Notes under the pieces: generated by a model
What the model was told of the DNA's origin: nothing
The model's input: only the letters and a program-made list of their open reading frames with translations
The model's database searches: none
Assembly: GCA_947172415.1 (NCBI GenBank)
Contig: OX359197.1
Coordinates: 7,069,673 to 7,133,672, forward strand
From: Chondrosia reniformis
Taxonomy: Eukaryota > Porifera > Demospongiae > Chondrillida > Chondrillidae
Reading direction: 5' to 3'
DNA length: 64,000 bases
Shown: positions 45,501-56,844 of the stretch, in pieces
How the letters are laid out: each line of letters opens with the position of its first letter
Numbering within the stretch: position 1 is the first letter of the stretch
Made by a program: the position numbers and the translations under genes

Positions 45501-47530
45501 CAAGTTGGCTTACCTCAAGTGCAGCGAGAATCTCGGCCGAGGAGAAGTCTCAGTCTTGGAAATAGGAGTACAGAACATCTCGTCCATGCCTTATGGCAGC
45601 TGTCCTGGCTCTGGCGGACTAGTGACCTTGAAACTCCATCTGGATGCTCGCATTATTCCTGTTGGATCTGCTAACATTGGCATTTCCACTGTTCCTTACA
45701 CCATCACATATGATCCCAACACCAGAGACAGCATGCACATTCAGATTAATGAGATACCTCCCGGGGAAACCATCAATGTGCAAGTGACTATTCAGATGGA
45801 AAGCAGGGCTGAACTCTTTGATCGGTGTCTGTGGCAGGCGGATCTTCTGCTCCGAGGAAAGATGATTGAGTATAACTTCCAAACCATCAGAACATCTCCA
45901 TTCTTCACACCAACAGACCCTCCCCAGGACATTCTGATGGTGACCAGCCAACACATTACCAGGAAGGAGTTTGTCTTTTGGCAGCGGATTCTTGAGATCT
46001 TGAATCTCACTGTTGCCTTTTGGGATGTTCAGCGGTACAATGGCTTTTCAGTAGATTGGAATAAAATGGCTCGCCATCCAAATAGCTGGGTTGACAAGTT
46101 CACTGGGAAGACCATCATCTTTCCTTATAGTGATTTGAATGCCATGTATGCTTCTGACATAGTTCAGCATTTCCAAGGAGCAAGCATTTCTGAAGGGAAA
46201 CCAGAGGATTTGAATTCAGGCATTCTGCTGTTTCTACCTGCATCCCAAGCCCACAGTCCCAATTATGGCAAGTTCTGTGATCACGGAGACCTTGAGCTAT
46301 TGCGTCATCTCTCAACAGTGGGTGCTCCCATTGACCTGGCTGAGGGTACATACTCTGGAATGCACCTCATGAGGCCGGGAACATGCTTCATTACAGCTAC
46401 CCCATACCACAAGAAGGAAAAGAAGGAGCTGAAGAGATTGGAGAAAGAAGAGCCTTCTCGCAACGTTGTCTGTTACACAAGAACTGTGAACATTCAGTCT
46501 GCCGGTTTTCTCAAATATTCCTATGGTACAGTAGAACTGCGTCGCTTTCCACTTCTGAGATCGTGCAAATTGCTAGCAGTGGATGGTGCAGGGGGAAGCT
46601 ACTCAGAAATGAGCCTTGATGATGGTGGTCTTTCTCCGTCTTCTACTGAAGTGCCTCTTGCCAGTAACTTTGGACAAGTGACCCTAGTGGTCATATTTAC
46701 AATGCCACTTAGCTGTAAATTTCAATTGCTAAAGCTTCAAGCAGACGATCCATCTGTATATGACTTCACCCTCCCCCACGGACCAGCCCTCAAGAAGCCA
46801 GACCTTGCTATGATCTGCATCGTTGAGGAGGTCACCACGGAAGTTTTTAACTGCTCAAGGAAGACTACAAGGATGGATCAGTTTGTCCAGGAGGTAACTG
46901 GGAATATGGCAGCCTATCAACAGTGTGGAACTACAGTGCTGAAAGGCCTCAAGTTGATGCTTGCAGAGATCAGCAGAATGAAGACAAAGTACAAGTTTCC
47001 AGAGGTACGTATGTTTACCGAGCAACAAACTTGGTGGTCCATTTTATACATACCATGCATTGCCCCCATCTAGAGTAAGAGTACGGTGGTACACTCTAAG
47101 TAGGGATGACAGCATAAAAAATCCCTATGGAATGTACTACAAATTATCACCTTAAAATTGACAAAAATGGCTCCCCAAACAGCTTTTAATGTTCAGAACC
47201 TACTTTTGGTTTTTCTTATCTCTTTCTTCTTCTTCTTCCTCTTCTGTTGCCTTTATTTCATGCTAGTATATACAGTAGTGGAATGGGGGTTGACCAGTAT
47301 ACGTATATTATTATTATTATTATAACCCTTTTTATTTACAGATGATTGCAGCAATGAACACTATTGTGCAACAGGCAGAACAAGTAAAGCGTGCCTTCAT
47401 TGAAGCCAACATCAGCTCAAACAACCTGGAAGATTTTCCTTCCTTCTCTGTGCTCCATGACGCTGACAGGGTGCATCGTCCCAACCAACACTGGGTGGAG
47501 GACGGACGTTGGAACTTACCCAACTGCTAG
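42522..47530 (+). CDS. Glycine-rich 1337-residue protein of unknown function
   Basis: Exons 42522-42684, 43343-47004 and 47342-47530 join in phase. Residues 1-160 hold a basic block (RWKRKW) then strand-rich text ([28 protein letters not shown]) that may be a PH-like fold (inference). PPTYED near residue 187 is a WW-binding PY motif. Residues about 355-620 are GGx[10 protein letters not shown] repeats with His and Asp, interrupted by a hydrophobic segment near 500. Then follow several hundred residues with beta-sandwich-like text and a C-terminal helical part ending in the small third exon. No signal peptide or membrane helix, so probably intracellular. The large central exon (3.66 kb) is unusual here. 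I cannot name the family. Confidence 0.85.
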
Positions 47531-47918
47531 ACATACTAAATAGATCTTCAGTAGTTGAACAATCGATTAGAACTGTCGTCTTTTCTAGGTAGCATAGTTA
47601 CAAGAGCTGTTAGAATGTCAAATTGTAGTAATTTTGTAGTAATTTAGTGAAGTTTTTGACATGTGTGTCATGAACACAACGTACGTATGTATTTACATAT
47701 CACACAATTTGAATTTTGATAACTGTCAAATAGTTACATTTACACTGCATTGCTTATAAATTGATCAATATAGCCAGGTATATATTATATATAATCTGCT
47801 TGATTGAACACAACAATAATGCAAAGCTCTCATTGTCACAAAAACATTTGGGAAAATGAGTATATAGTCAGGGGATAGCCATATATATCAAACATATATG
47901 GTACAAAACCATATTATT
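47531..47918. other. Convergent intergenic region
   Basis: 388 bp of AT-rich 3' flank between the glycine-rich gene and the NIDO gene. Nothing else is visible. Confidence 0.6.
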
Positions 47919-50550
47919 CTATTCATTGACTGTATACTTCTCACTCCTTTTTGTTTTACGTATGTACATCCCCAGAATGACCACAGCGACTATAAGGACA
48001 ACCAGAAGCACTGCTGATCCGACCACAATGCCAATGAAGATTGCCTTTTCTGCCGTTATATCATCTTCTGGACTCTCACTCTGCTGGTCATCAAAAGGCA
48101 CCAGTGAAGTAGTAGTCTCCATCGGACTACTTGAGGGAGTATCAGCTGAAGGAGGCTTAGTAAACCTGCTAGATTGCAGTGTGAATGAGAGCAAGGGTTG
48201 TGTGGTGACCTCAATGAATTTTGTAGGAGAAATATGTTCGGATGATGTTAGTGCTACACTAGACACTGCGCTAGCCTCTGATGGGATGACTAAAAATGAT
48301 GGTAATGGTGATGGATTTTCTGTTGTTAAGTCTGTATATATAGATTGAAACAAAAGCCAGTATAACTAGTATGGTACAGTACGTTGTATATGCATGCATA
48401 TTGAAATATTGAGGGGTATTTATTGCATTCATAATGAATACAAGAGGCTTATTGCTGAAGAAAACCTGCTGGTCAAAGTGTCCGAATTTCTGTTTGAATT
48501 TCACATATTATGTACATACATATATACATATGTATAGTGTTAATTATATATATACGTATATATGTGAAGTTGCATTTCTTTCATATAATACAACACTTTT
48601 GAGAATTATTATACCTGGTCTTAGAGGCAGGCTAGCATTTGGGAAAAGACACTGAGTATTTGAGGTGATTGTGTAATTCAAGGCAACCACTCTCTTCCAA
48701 AGGTTGCAGCAGTACTGTTCTTCAAAATAAGAATCAATGTCCAGTAGAAAGCGTTTGTGTTCAGTAGTCAACAGTTTCATCATGCTATCAGGATGGAGCG
48801 TTTCATCTCTGACCACACTGTCATCAGCCACACATGTGATGCCATAATCAATACGGTAATACAAGTAGTTCTCCATGTACAGTAGTTCTCTGAACGATAC
48901 CATCATTTTATGATCTGGCATGTTTCTTAGGGTGTGGTCCAATGGTTCTCCTGGGAAATTGTTATATATATATATATATTATTTAAGGTATAGCTTCACC
49001 ATATGGCCCTTCATATGTGTATATATAAGTATATATGGCAAATGTGTATATAATTGAGACTAATTGAATAATTTAACATTACCTAGTATATATTATTTAT
49101 ATCCACATTGCATGTGATATTATTTGAAAGGCAATTGTAGCTCAGTCAACAGAGCATTCAAGAGTAACTAACTATTATAAACTTAATAATTTGGCTTCAA
49201 GAAATTCACATATACTCTAACAATTGTGTCTCTGTAGCTGTTACAGAATTATTAATGACAAAATATATAAGAATTTTGATGTTATGTAGTGTGACATAGC
49301 CAAAGTATATATAATATGCATGTATCTAACCTTTAATACAATAGAAGCGGTTATCAGTGTTACACATTATCTCGCTGCTTAGGAAGGAAAAGAATTCGAT
49401 TATATGATGATTAAATGTTGTAATTGTCCTTCTGGTACTCAATATAATTGGTTTTCCACCATAAATCACAGCCACTGTAGGAGCCACGTTAGTGCTAGCA
49501 TTAGGAAGGAGATGGTAGTTGAACATCACAAATGTGTTGTTTCCATCGCTCAGCATGATCACTTGGAATACTGAATCAGATTCTGTCTATGAGAAACAAT
49601 GCAAATTGTAAAACATTAAGAAGTCATAGCAAATGGAAAGGCAAAGCAGGCTGCACTGGCAGATCTAGACAGATACATAGGTAGGTGAATAGATATAGGT
49701 ATGGCTATATATATAGATTTGCATGTAAGCAAGTATATATAAGGTAATTGAGCTATATATATACGTATATATACACACTGCATATACATATAGATATATA
49801 TACGTAGATAGTTAGGGAAGAGTGCTTATATATGGAGGTATATGTCTTACTCCTATGATATCCCTTGTCCATGTCCATACAGCAGCGTAAGTGGCAGAAA
49901 AACTTATTCCTCTGTCCTGCTTTAATCTCTTTGCACTGTCAGAGTATCCAATCAAAGTGTCTAGGTATGGTAAAGTTGTACTGTCACCTGACTGTGAGTG
50001 AACGATCTCTTGGAAGTGGATTCTTAATTGGGTCGTATTGGGTTGAGAGATGCTGAGCTCTCCAATTACCTCATACTCATCAATAAACGGGTGCCAGATT
50101 AGGCGAATGGTTCCATTTTCCAATTGCTATGCAAGCATATATAATACAGAAATTATATACAGTATATGTGTATATATACGTACACAGATATATGCGGCCA
50201 GTATATGCAGAGAGTACAGTAGTGATGGCCCAAAAAACATACTATATAGGGTTATATCAATCCAATCTCTATCTTATAATCTTTCTTACCCAAACACCAT
50301 ATGATATTTGCAGAAGGAAGTATATATATGCAATGAGATCAATAATTCAGGTCAAATACATACATACCTCAAAGAGATTAGCAATACTCCCATAAAATGG
50401 TAGCTCTCTTGAAAGCAATGTTGTATGACCTGTTTCAGGGCCATAACTCCTAACGAGTTGCCCATCCACTGGAATAAGTAGGAATGGTATTGTACAGAGA
50501 ATAGCTGTACTTAACAAGAAATGTCTATAACAAACTAATTTTTGGATCAT
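47919..50550 (-). CDS. NIDO-domain type I membrane protein, five exons
   Basis: Exons 50550-50368, 50126-49851, 49586-49331, 48950-48615 and 48331-47919 join in phase to 487 residues. Exon 1 has a signal peptide (FLLSTAILCTIPFLLIPVDG) and starts the NIDO domain found in nidogen, alpha-tectorin and mucin-4: NGTIRLIWHPF, AAVWTWTRDI, SVFQVIMLSDGNNTFVMFNY. Exon 4 holds a region with Cys and a CC pair but no domain I know. Exon 5 is a Ser/Thr/Pro mucin-like stalk, one membrane helix (IFIGIVVGSAVLLVVLIVAV) and a 16-residue basic cytoplasmic tail ending YTVNE. Likely a cell-surface adhesion protein. Exon 3 uses a GTTAGA donor, the weakest of the set. Confidence 0.85.
49132..49206 (+). other. tRNA-like fragment
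   Basis: TAGCTCAGTCAACAGAGC has a tRNA A-box and a GCTC/GAGC D-stem, and GGCTTCAAGAA about 45 bases on is a weak B-box. No anticodon stem forms, so it is not a tRNA gene; a tRNA-derived SINE remnant is possible. Lies in intron 3 of the NIDO gene. Confidence 0.25.
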
Positions 50551-51719
50551 TCTGCTTATATAGACAGTTGTATTAAGCGTTAGAGGTCTAACAAGTTGAT
50601 AGCAGTATATACACTTGAGTAGGAGGGTCCTGATACTCCTGGAGTAGCTGCAAGCTGTATATCCACCAAATGAAAGGCTACCTCTCTGTAGTCAATATAT
50701 TAGTTCAGAGTCCTCACCTTGCTATATACCATTCAAATCGGGTGGTTAGGTTGTAGGCTATACTGTAAATGCATGGTTGATCAATTGGTGGTGTATTTAT
50801 ATGGCTTACTAAATTGATTAAAAAGTGCATTATGTTTTGTAAGATGGCTTCTAATGGTTGATCTTATATGTATACTTTGTATAAATTTTAAGGTGCATGT
50901 AATTATATAATTGAGTTGCAAAATTACAATTAGGACCATATACGTACGTATAGTTTAATTAGATTAGTTATACAGTCTAGCAGCTTATACCATATTATAT
51001 AATATAAGCCCAGGTCTCTGATACAAGCTCATTACCAATAGAAGCCCACCTTTACGAGCAGCATGTGTATATACATGTACATGACACTTTACAATAAATA
51101 TGACAACAAAACATGTTGTAGGGGCCGGGGTAGGGTAAGGTTAGCATTGATAAGACCAAAGTATCAAACTGCACATTACTACTGTTACTGCACATACATA
51201 TAGACTATAGGCTGTGACTGGATTAAGAGCAGTTTGTTTCACTTATGACGTATTACATTACATAATGGAAGAATTGGATCATGGTAATTGTACATGAATA
51301 ATAATAAGTGTGAACTACGAAATACATGCTGTTACTGATATGAAAGGTATAGTTTACTAATATTTCTGTTCCATCACTTTAGATGCTTTCCTAATATTGG
51401 TATCAGCTTCTTATATTTAGGAAGATATAACTATATAGGAATTCAGGTATCATTCCGTACCAGCATCTCCATATATATATAGTGTGGTTCTTCAAAAGAA
51501 TTTCAATTGTAAATAGTGCATTGAAACTAGAATATTATACACTGTATATGTCTCAGCAACCTATATAAAAGATTTTGCTTGTATATACGTATATATGTTC
51601 ATATTCATATATATAGCAGAATTATCCATTGCATGCAATAATATTGCGTGGTTGAAATCAGACTACAAATAGCAGTTACCATTGTTATCAATATAATCTA
51701 TACAATCCAGCTATAGAAG
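50551..51719. promoter_or_regulatory. Divergent intergenic region, NIDO / sushi-like genes
   Basis: 1.17 kb of AT-rich sequence with many ATATAT runs and no ORF of interest. It must hold the promoters of two divergently transcribed secretory genes, which might share control (inference). Confidence 0.45.
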
Positions 51720-54126
51720 ATGATATTCTCCTTTCTGATCTCCATATTAATGGCAGCAGTCTCTCCTGTGTCTGCTGTTTGTGAGTTTCATGTTATTACA
51801 CCTTCTGCACACTATACCCTCACCCACCTATATACCCTCACCCACCTATATACCCTCACCCACCTATATACCCTCACCCACCTATATACCCTCACCCACC
51901 TATATACCCTCACCCACCTATATACCCTCACCCACCTATATACCCTCACCCACCTATATACCCTCATCCACCTATATACCCTATACCACTGCCTATACAT
52001 TTTTACTATATTCAGGTGATAGGGGGACTAAAGAGACATTTAACTGTCCAGGAGTACCTGCTCCGGCTTGTGAAGCACCTGGCCTATTCATGTGTGGATT
52101 TAACTGTCCCACAGACAGCATTCCTTTTGCTGTTGCAACATTCTCTTGTGATTTTAGCTGTTACAGTTCTGTTGGAACTCCTCAAATGTTTTATGATGTT
52201 GCAAAGGGGGAATGGACGGGAACTTGTCTCACTTGTGAAAGTGTGTAACTTATCATCTGTTGCAAAGTCCTTGCACACGTGCAACAACAGCACTTGAAAA
52301 CACTTTACAAAAACACTGTATCTTCTATATATAATATATATATCTTAGCTAGCCAATGCTAATTCTATATACATTTGACTGTAACATATGTATTTCTTCT
52401 CTTCTCACAGAGGCATCATTTGACTGTAGCATATGTATTTCTTCTCTTCTCACAGAGGCATCATTTGTCTGTAGTCAACCCAAAGTTCCCGAAGGAGCTA
52501 CAGTTTCACTGAGCAATAATCCACCAGATTGTGGATCCATTGCCTTCCTCACTTGCCCCTCTGATGCTTTGCCATCATTCTCTCCTGATCAGTGCATACA
52601 CAAGCCTGGAACACTAGATGGTACAGTATATTTAATAACTAATACAATGAATACATGCATACATATATGATATATATCAGACAGCAGTATGATTTATCAC
52701 ACATGTATATACATTGTATATATACTTATACTCTAAAGAAATGCAACAGTATCCATTCTATTTGTTTGTTCAGAGGGGACCTGGCTTAGTGATCAGAGTG
52801 GAATAGGAATCACCTGTCACAAGAAGATGGTCGGTTGTCCGCTGGATGGCATGGAAGCGCAGTGTGGATCCACTACAAAGCCGCTTGGTGCAACAGCTGC
52901 GACAGGAGCCAAAATTAATTGGAAACCTCAGGAAGGCTGTCAGTTTTTGGGAGAAGTGACCTCTGAGTGTCAGGAGGATGGCACGTGGAGCCATCCTGTT
53001 CCATGCTGTGAGTCAGGGCAGGCAAAGATGTGGAAATACTACATGGTCGAACCTTTAACATTTTAGATATATAGGCAGCATCATGCATGTGTATATATTT
53101 ATAAAACCCTTGGATCGTTGGATCACTTCAACAAAGCTTCATAGGTACAACAACAGTCATTGTTTAGTGGCCTGTTAATATATAGTCAATCTAAATGTAT
53201 CACAACCATATCACAGTGATATATGCCTACATATATATATAAGTGTTAATCCTAAAAAAGAAAGTACAGGTTAATTGCTGTGGGGTTGTATACTGTGTAA
53301 CAGTAATATATACAGGTTACTGTGGGGTTGTATATCTACAGTAATTATATACATACAGGTTACTGTGGGGCTGTACCGGAGGGAGTACACTTGAATGTGA
53401 AGGAGGAGCCTGTCAGTTCTGGTGGTTCTCTCATCATTGTGGTCACATTGGAGATAGACAAGGGAACTCTATTATTAGGACCACTGGGGAAGACTAGACA
53501 TGAATGCATCAATGGAAAATTTGTTGATGAACTGAGCATTCGAGCATGTGCAGGCACTGTTGATCCAGATGAATGTGAGTAATCTAAACTACATATCCAT
53601 TCTACAGTAAAAGACCTATATATAGGGAACTAAACCTATATATATAGCTATAATAGTGCGAGGGCTTTAGTACACTTGGATGGACTAGATATATGTGCTG
53701 CTCCACTGGTCTGACAGCAGTTACTGGGAATACCACCCTTCATCAATGACCCTGTGCATACATGCATGAACGTCTTTCTGGAAGTCTATTGATCCACATA
53801 TATATATATGTATACATATAGCTACATCACCCATACAATATAATTGTAAGTAAAGTGTTAGTGTATATTTTGAATTATGATAATTGTACTCTTTTATTTC
53901 CAATTCTTTGAAAGGTGATTGTTTGGATTATGTCAGCACAATCCCTCTAGGATCAGACATTGTTACCTGTGCAGCTGGGAAGATACCTCGAATAGCAGAT
54001 AAATGCTATATAAATGTATCTTATCGTTGCCAAGGAGACGAGGGGACAAAGAGTGCTAGTTGTAGGCAGAAGATCAAAAAGGGAGAAGTGATAGTGATTA
54101 CTGAACCAGAAGAGCCAATGTGCTGA
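51720..54126 (+). CDS. Secreted cysteine-rich sushi-like protein, six exons
   Basis: Exons 51720-51780, 52016-52240, 52456-52620, 52774-53007, 53359-53574 and 53915-54126, all with phase-1 borders, give 370 residues. Exon 1 is a signal peptide (FSFLISILMAAVSPVSA). The rest has about 25 Cys in modules resembling CCP/sushi repeats: conserved GxW...C ends (GEWTGTCLTC; DGTWSHPVPC) and CGAVPEGV, CSQPKVPEGA starts. No membrane segment. Family membership is by pattern only; spacing is irregular for true CCP. Phase-1 exons fit shuffled extracellular domains. The exon 3 acceptor is tandemly duplicated 45 bp apart. Perhaps complement-like or matrix function (inference). Confidence 0.8.
51812..51995 (+). 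repeat. 18-bp minisatellite, about 10 copies
   Basis: Unit CTATATACCCTCACCCAC fills intron 1 of the sushi-like gene. Open in all three plus frames because the unit has no stop. Confidence 0.92.
52396..52470 (+). repeat. 45-bp tandem duplication of a 3' splice site
   Basis: TTCTTCTCTTCTCACAG|AGGCATCATTTG occurs with AG at 52410 and again at 52455. Both acceptors keep the frame; use of the first would add 15 residues with two extra Cys to exon 3 of the sushi-like gene. Confidence 0.8.
53265..53370 (+). repeat. Triplicated acceptor region before exon 5
   Basis: TACAGGTTA(AT)CTGTGGGG-type sequence occurs with AG at 53269, 53315 and 53358. Only the last keeps the reading frame; the second runs into TAA. 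Confidence 0.75.
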
Positions 54127-54694
54127 AACATCTTATCATTGCCAAACTATATAGTTATCATTGTGACTATTAATATAGTATATATGACTTTCATACATTC
54201 AATTCAATTCTATTCTGTGATTGGTATATCAAGGTGAACTGTGATTGGTATATCAAAGTGAACTCTGATAGATATAACAGAGACAAAATGGTGCTCATAT
54301 GTATGTTATGGAAACAATGCAAATTTGACTACTTTTCAGCTGTATTTCCCATCATGCACTGGTATATAACCTCATCTCAAATGCAGCATTAAAACTACAA
54401 CATTATACAGCATTATCACTACAGCATTATCACTACAGCATTAAAACTACAACATTATAACTACGTACAGCATTATAACTACAGCATTAAAACTACAACA
54501 TTATAACTACAGCATTATCACTACAGCATTATCACTACAGCATTAAAACTACAACATTATAACTACAGCATTATAACTACAGCATTATAACTACAGCATT
54601 ATAACTATAGCATTAAAACTACAACATTATAACTACAGCATTATAACTACAGCATCTACAAATATTCAAAGCAGTTAAGTAACTCATGTAAGCT
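54127..54694. other. Convergent intergenic region with about 15-bp minisatellite
   Basis: From about 54385 to 54660, units of ACTACAGCATTATAA / ACTACAACATTAAAA type repeat about 18 times. No gene seen. Confidence 0.8.
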
Positions 54695-56524
54695 TCACTG
54701 AGGGAAAATGGCAAAACTGGAAATTCCACACATGTTGCCTTTGTTACGAGCAATATAGATGTATCCTTTCATACCCCAATTTTCACCTGTGCAGAGCAAG
54801 TGGAGAGGTAGGGAGGAAGTGGAAAGGCAGTAAGGAAGTGGAGAGGTAGGGAGGAAGTGGAGAGGCAGGGAGGAAGTGGAGAGGCAGGGAGGTAGGGAGG
54901 AAGTGGAGAAGTTTAAGAAATTTAAATGAATAAGTAAGCAAATGTATGTGAAAGTTATTGCTATACATGCATGGTCATATACACCGTTTACATGAACAGT
55001 GACTAGGTACGTATACATGCATGTGCACTGCATGTAATGTATGATTGATATACAGTAGATGCAGTTTAATGTACCCCAAGTGTTCTGGCACTTCCAGTAC
55101 TCCAGTCCGCTGTCTGTTACTCCATAGCCAACCACCAGCACAGTGTGGTCCAACTGATGAGAGCTGCAATCAGGGTCCGAATACACTCCACCTGTAAGAA
55201 CAGAACACACTAAAAGTAGCATTAACACTTAAGTGGCATTTTCATGGGATGACATTGAGTGTAGTATGTGAAGTGCAGGATGGAATTATTAGTTAACCAT
55301 GGCCAGGAGTCCCAAGCAATGGGCTGCTTCGCTGGCAGGTTCACCAGCATTTCAACTTACTAACATATTCTTGGAATGAAATGTGACTTGCATCTATGGA
55401 AGCCACAACTGGTGTCTTCAGAACAGAGACTTGAAGATTAGTCTCATTGCCAGTCAGCACAAAATCAAATGTCTTGATAGTAACTCCAATATCACAGGAC
55501 TGCGGTTCACACTTTCCTTCAAATAAGAGTAATAAGTCATTAATTAATGCCATATACCTAAAGTGTATTGTATTATTCAACACAGGGTAGGAAACACTTG
55601 GTTAATACACTGATTATAATACTTATACTTATGTAAGTATAATTATACAAATTGATCACCTTGTGATTTGAAATGTAAACACATCCTAACCACTAAAGTT
55701 TGCCATGTCATGTGTACATTATATTGTTTGAAATGTATGCTAGGCCATATGGGTGAAGGATTAAAATCCTCACATATAAAATATGTGGTATTTCAGGAGA
55801 ACAGCCATATTTATTGATAGAGTTGGTACCTCTGGGAGCAGGGTAGGATGCCGCAGTGCAGACTGTCCCTTTCATTTTCTCAAGAATACATTTCAAGAGA
55901 GCCAAGAGGTCTTCTCCCTCATCGAATGGTCCACAGCAGTCCACCAGCTCATACCAGCTCAATGGGACATACTTTCCAGACTGTACGGCCTAACAGGATA
56001 TCATGAGAATCAACATCAAAGATTGAGGCATTTATGTAGGCAATAATATACACATATTCCGTGTCAGCGTTAGGGTTGGCCGTTCCATTTGTTAGCTGCG
56101 TTCTAATTTAACGATAAAAATCGAATTAAGCTAATTCGATTTTTCGAAAAGATCATCTTTCGTAGTTAGCTAGAAGGAATCCTTATTCAGGCTCATTCGA
56201 ATTGTAATGTTAGTCTTATACGGTAACGGGTCGATATTTGATCGTAAACCTTTGATATTTTAAAATAACAATAAAATTGCGCCTGCATATTTATTTAAAA
56301 TTAGACATATATACCTGATAGCCTTCCAAAGCACAGAGCACGTCCAACGGCACGGCACCATGCTCTCCTTGGTTCTGCACGGGACAGACGACTCCTTTTT
56401 CTTCCCAATCCCAAGACTTTGGGAGTGCCTTGAACTTTATATTCCTCGCTTCTTCCCTACCGTGAGAAGCGAAAGGGAGCAACAACAGGACGAACGAGAC
56501 GGCTAAGATCATGTTAAGTGGCAT
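54695..56524 (-). CDS. Papain-like cysteine protease homologue lacking the catalytic Cys
   Basis: Exons 56524-56315, 55989-55830, 55516-55361, 55191-55075 and 54786-54695 give 244 residues. A signal peptide ([17 protein letters not shown]) runs almost directly into the mature domain ([20 protein letters not shown]), so the usual I29 propeptide is absent. The family NQGxCGSCWAFS is [12 protein letters not shown] here: the oxyanion Gln stays but nucleophile Cys25 is Val57, Cys22 is His and Trp26 is Pro. The other triad members remain: His191 ([11 protein letters not shown]) and Asn212 (CQNTWG). The C-terminal WG-KGYI-IARN block is intact. Probably a secreted pseudoprotease, perhaps a binding protein or inhibitor. 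The reading frame and splice sites are intact, so decay is unlikely. Confidence 0.88.
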
Positions 56525-56844
56525 ACTACGAATGTTGTCCCGAGATAGTCATGTGAGTCGATAATAAATCGATTTTCCCAAAACACCAGCGTATCGATTC
56601 AAGCAAACAAAAATCACGTAAAAAGCTGTTATTTGAAGATACAAAGCAGATCAGGCTCAAACTGAAATGGTGAATTAAATGTTACAAAAGATTATTATAA
56701 TATATACGTTTGGTAGTTTATTATACATACATACATACAATGGTGCTGCTGAGAGTTCAAATTCTGAAACTGAATGTCCTGTGTGAAGAAATGGAATGAG
56801 CAGCATTAGTCAACATTGGTCAATATTGTCAACAGATAGTTTAA

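Noticed and set aside
49132-49206. tRNA gene
   Set aside because: Only the D-arm and a weak B-box are present; no anticodon stem or acceptor pairing.
52084-52293. Minus-strand 69-codon frame opposite exon 2 of the sushi-like gene
   Set aside because: Shadow of the sense exon, which has signal peptide, Cys pattern and matching splice phases.
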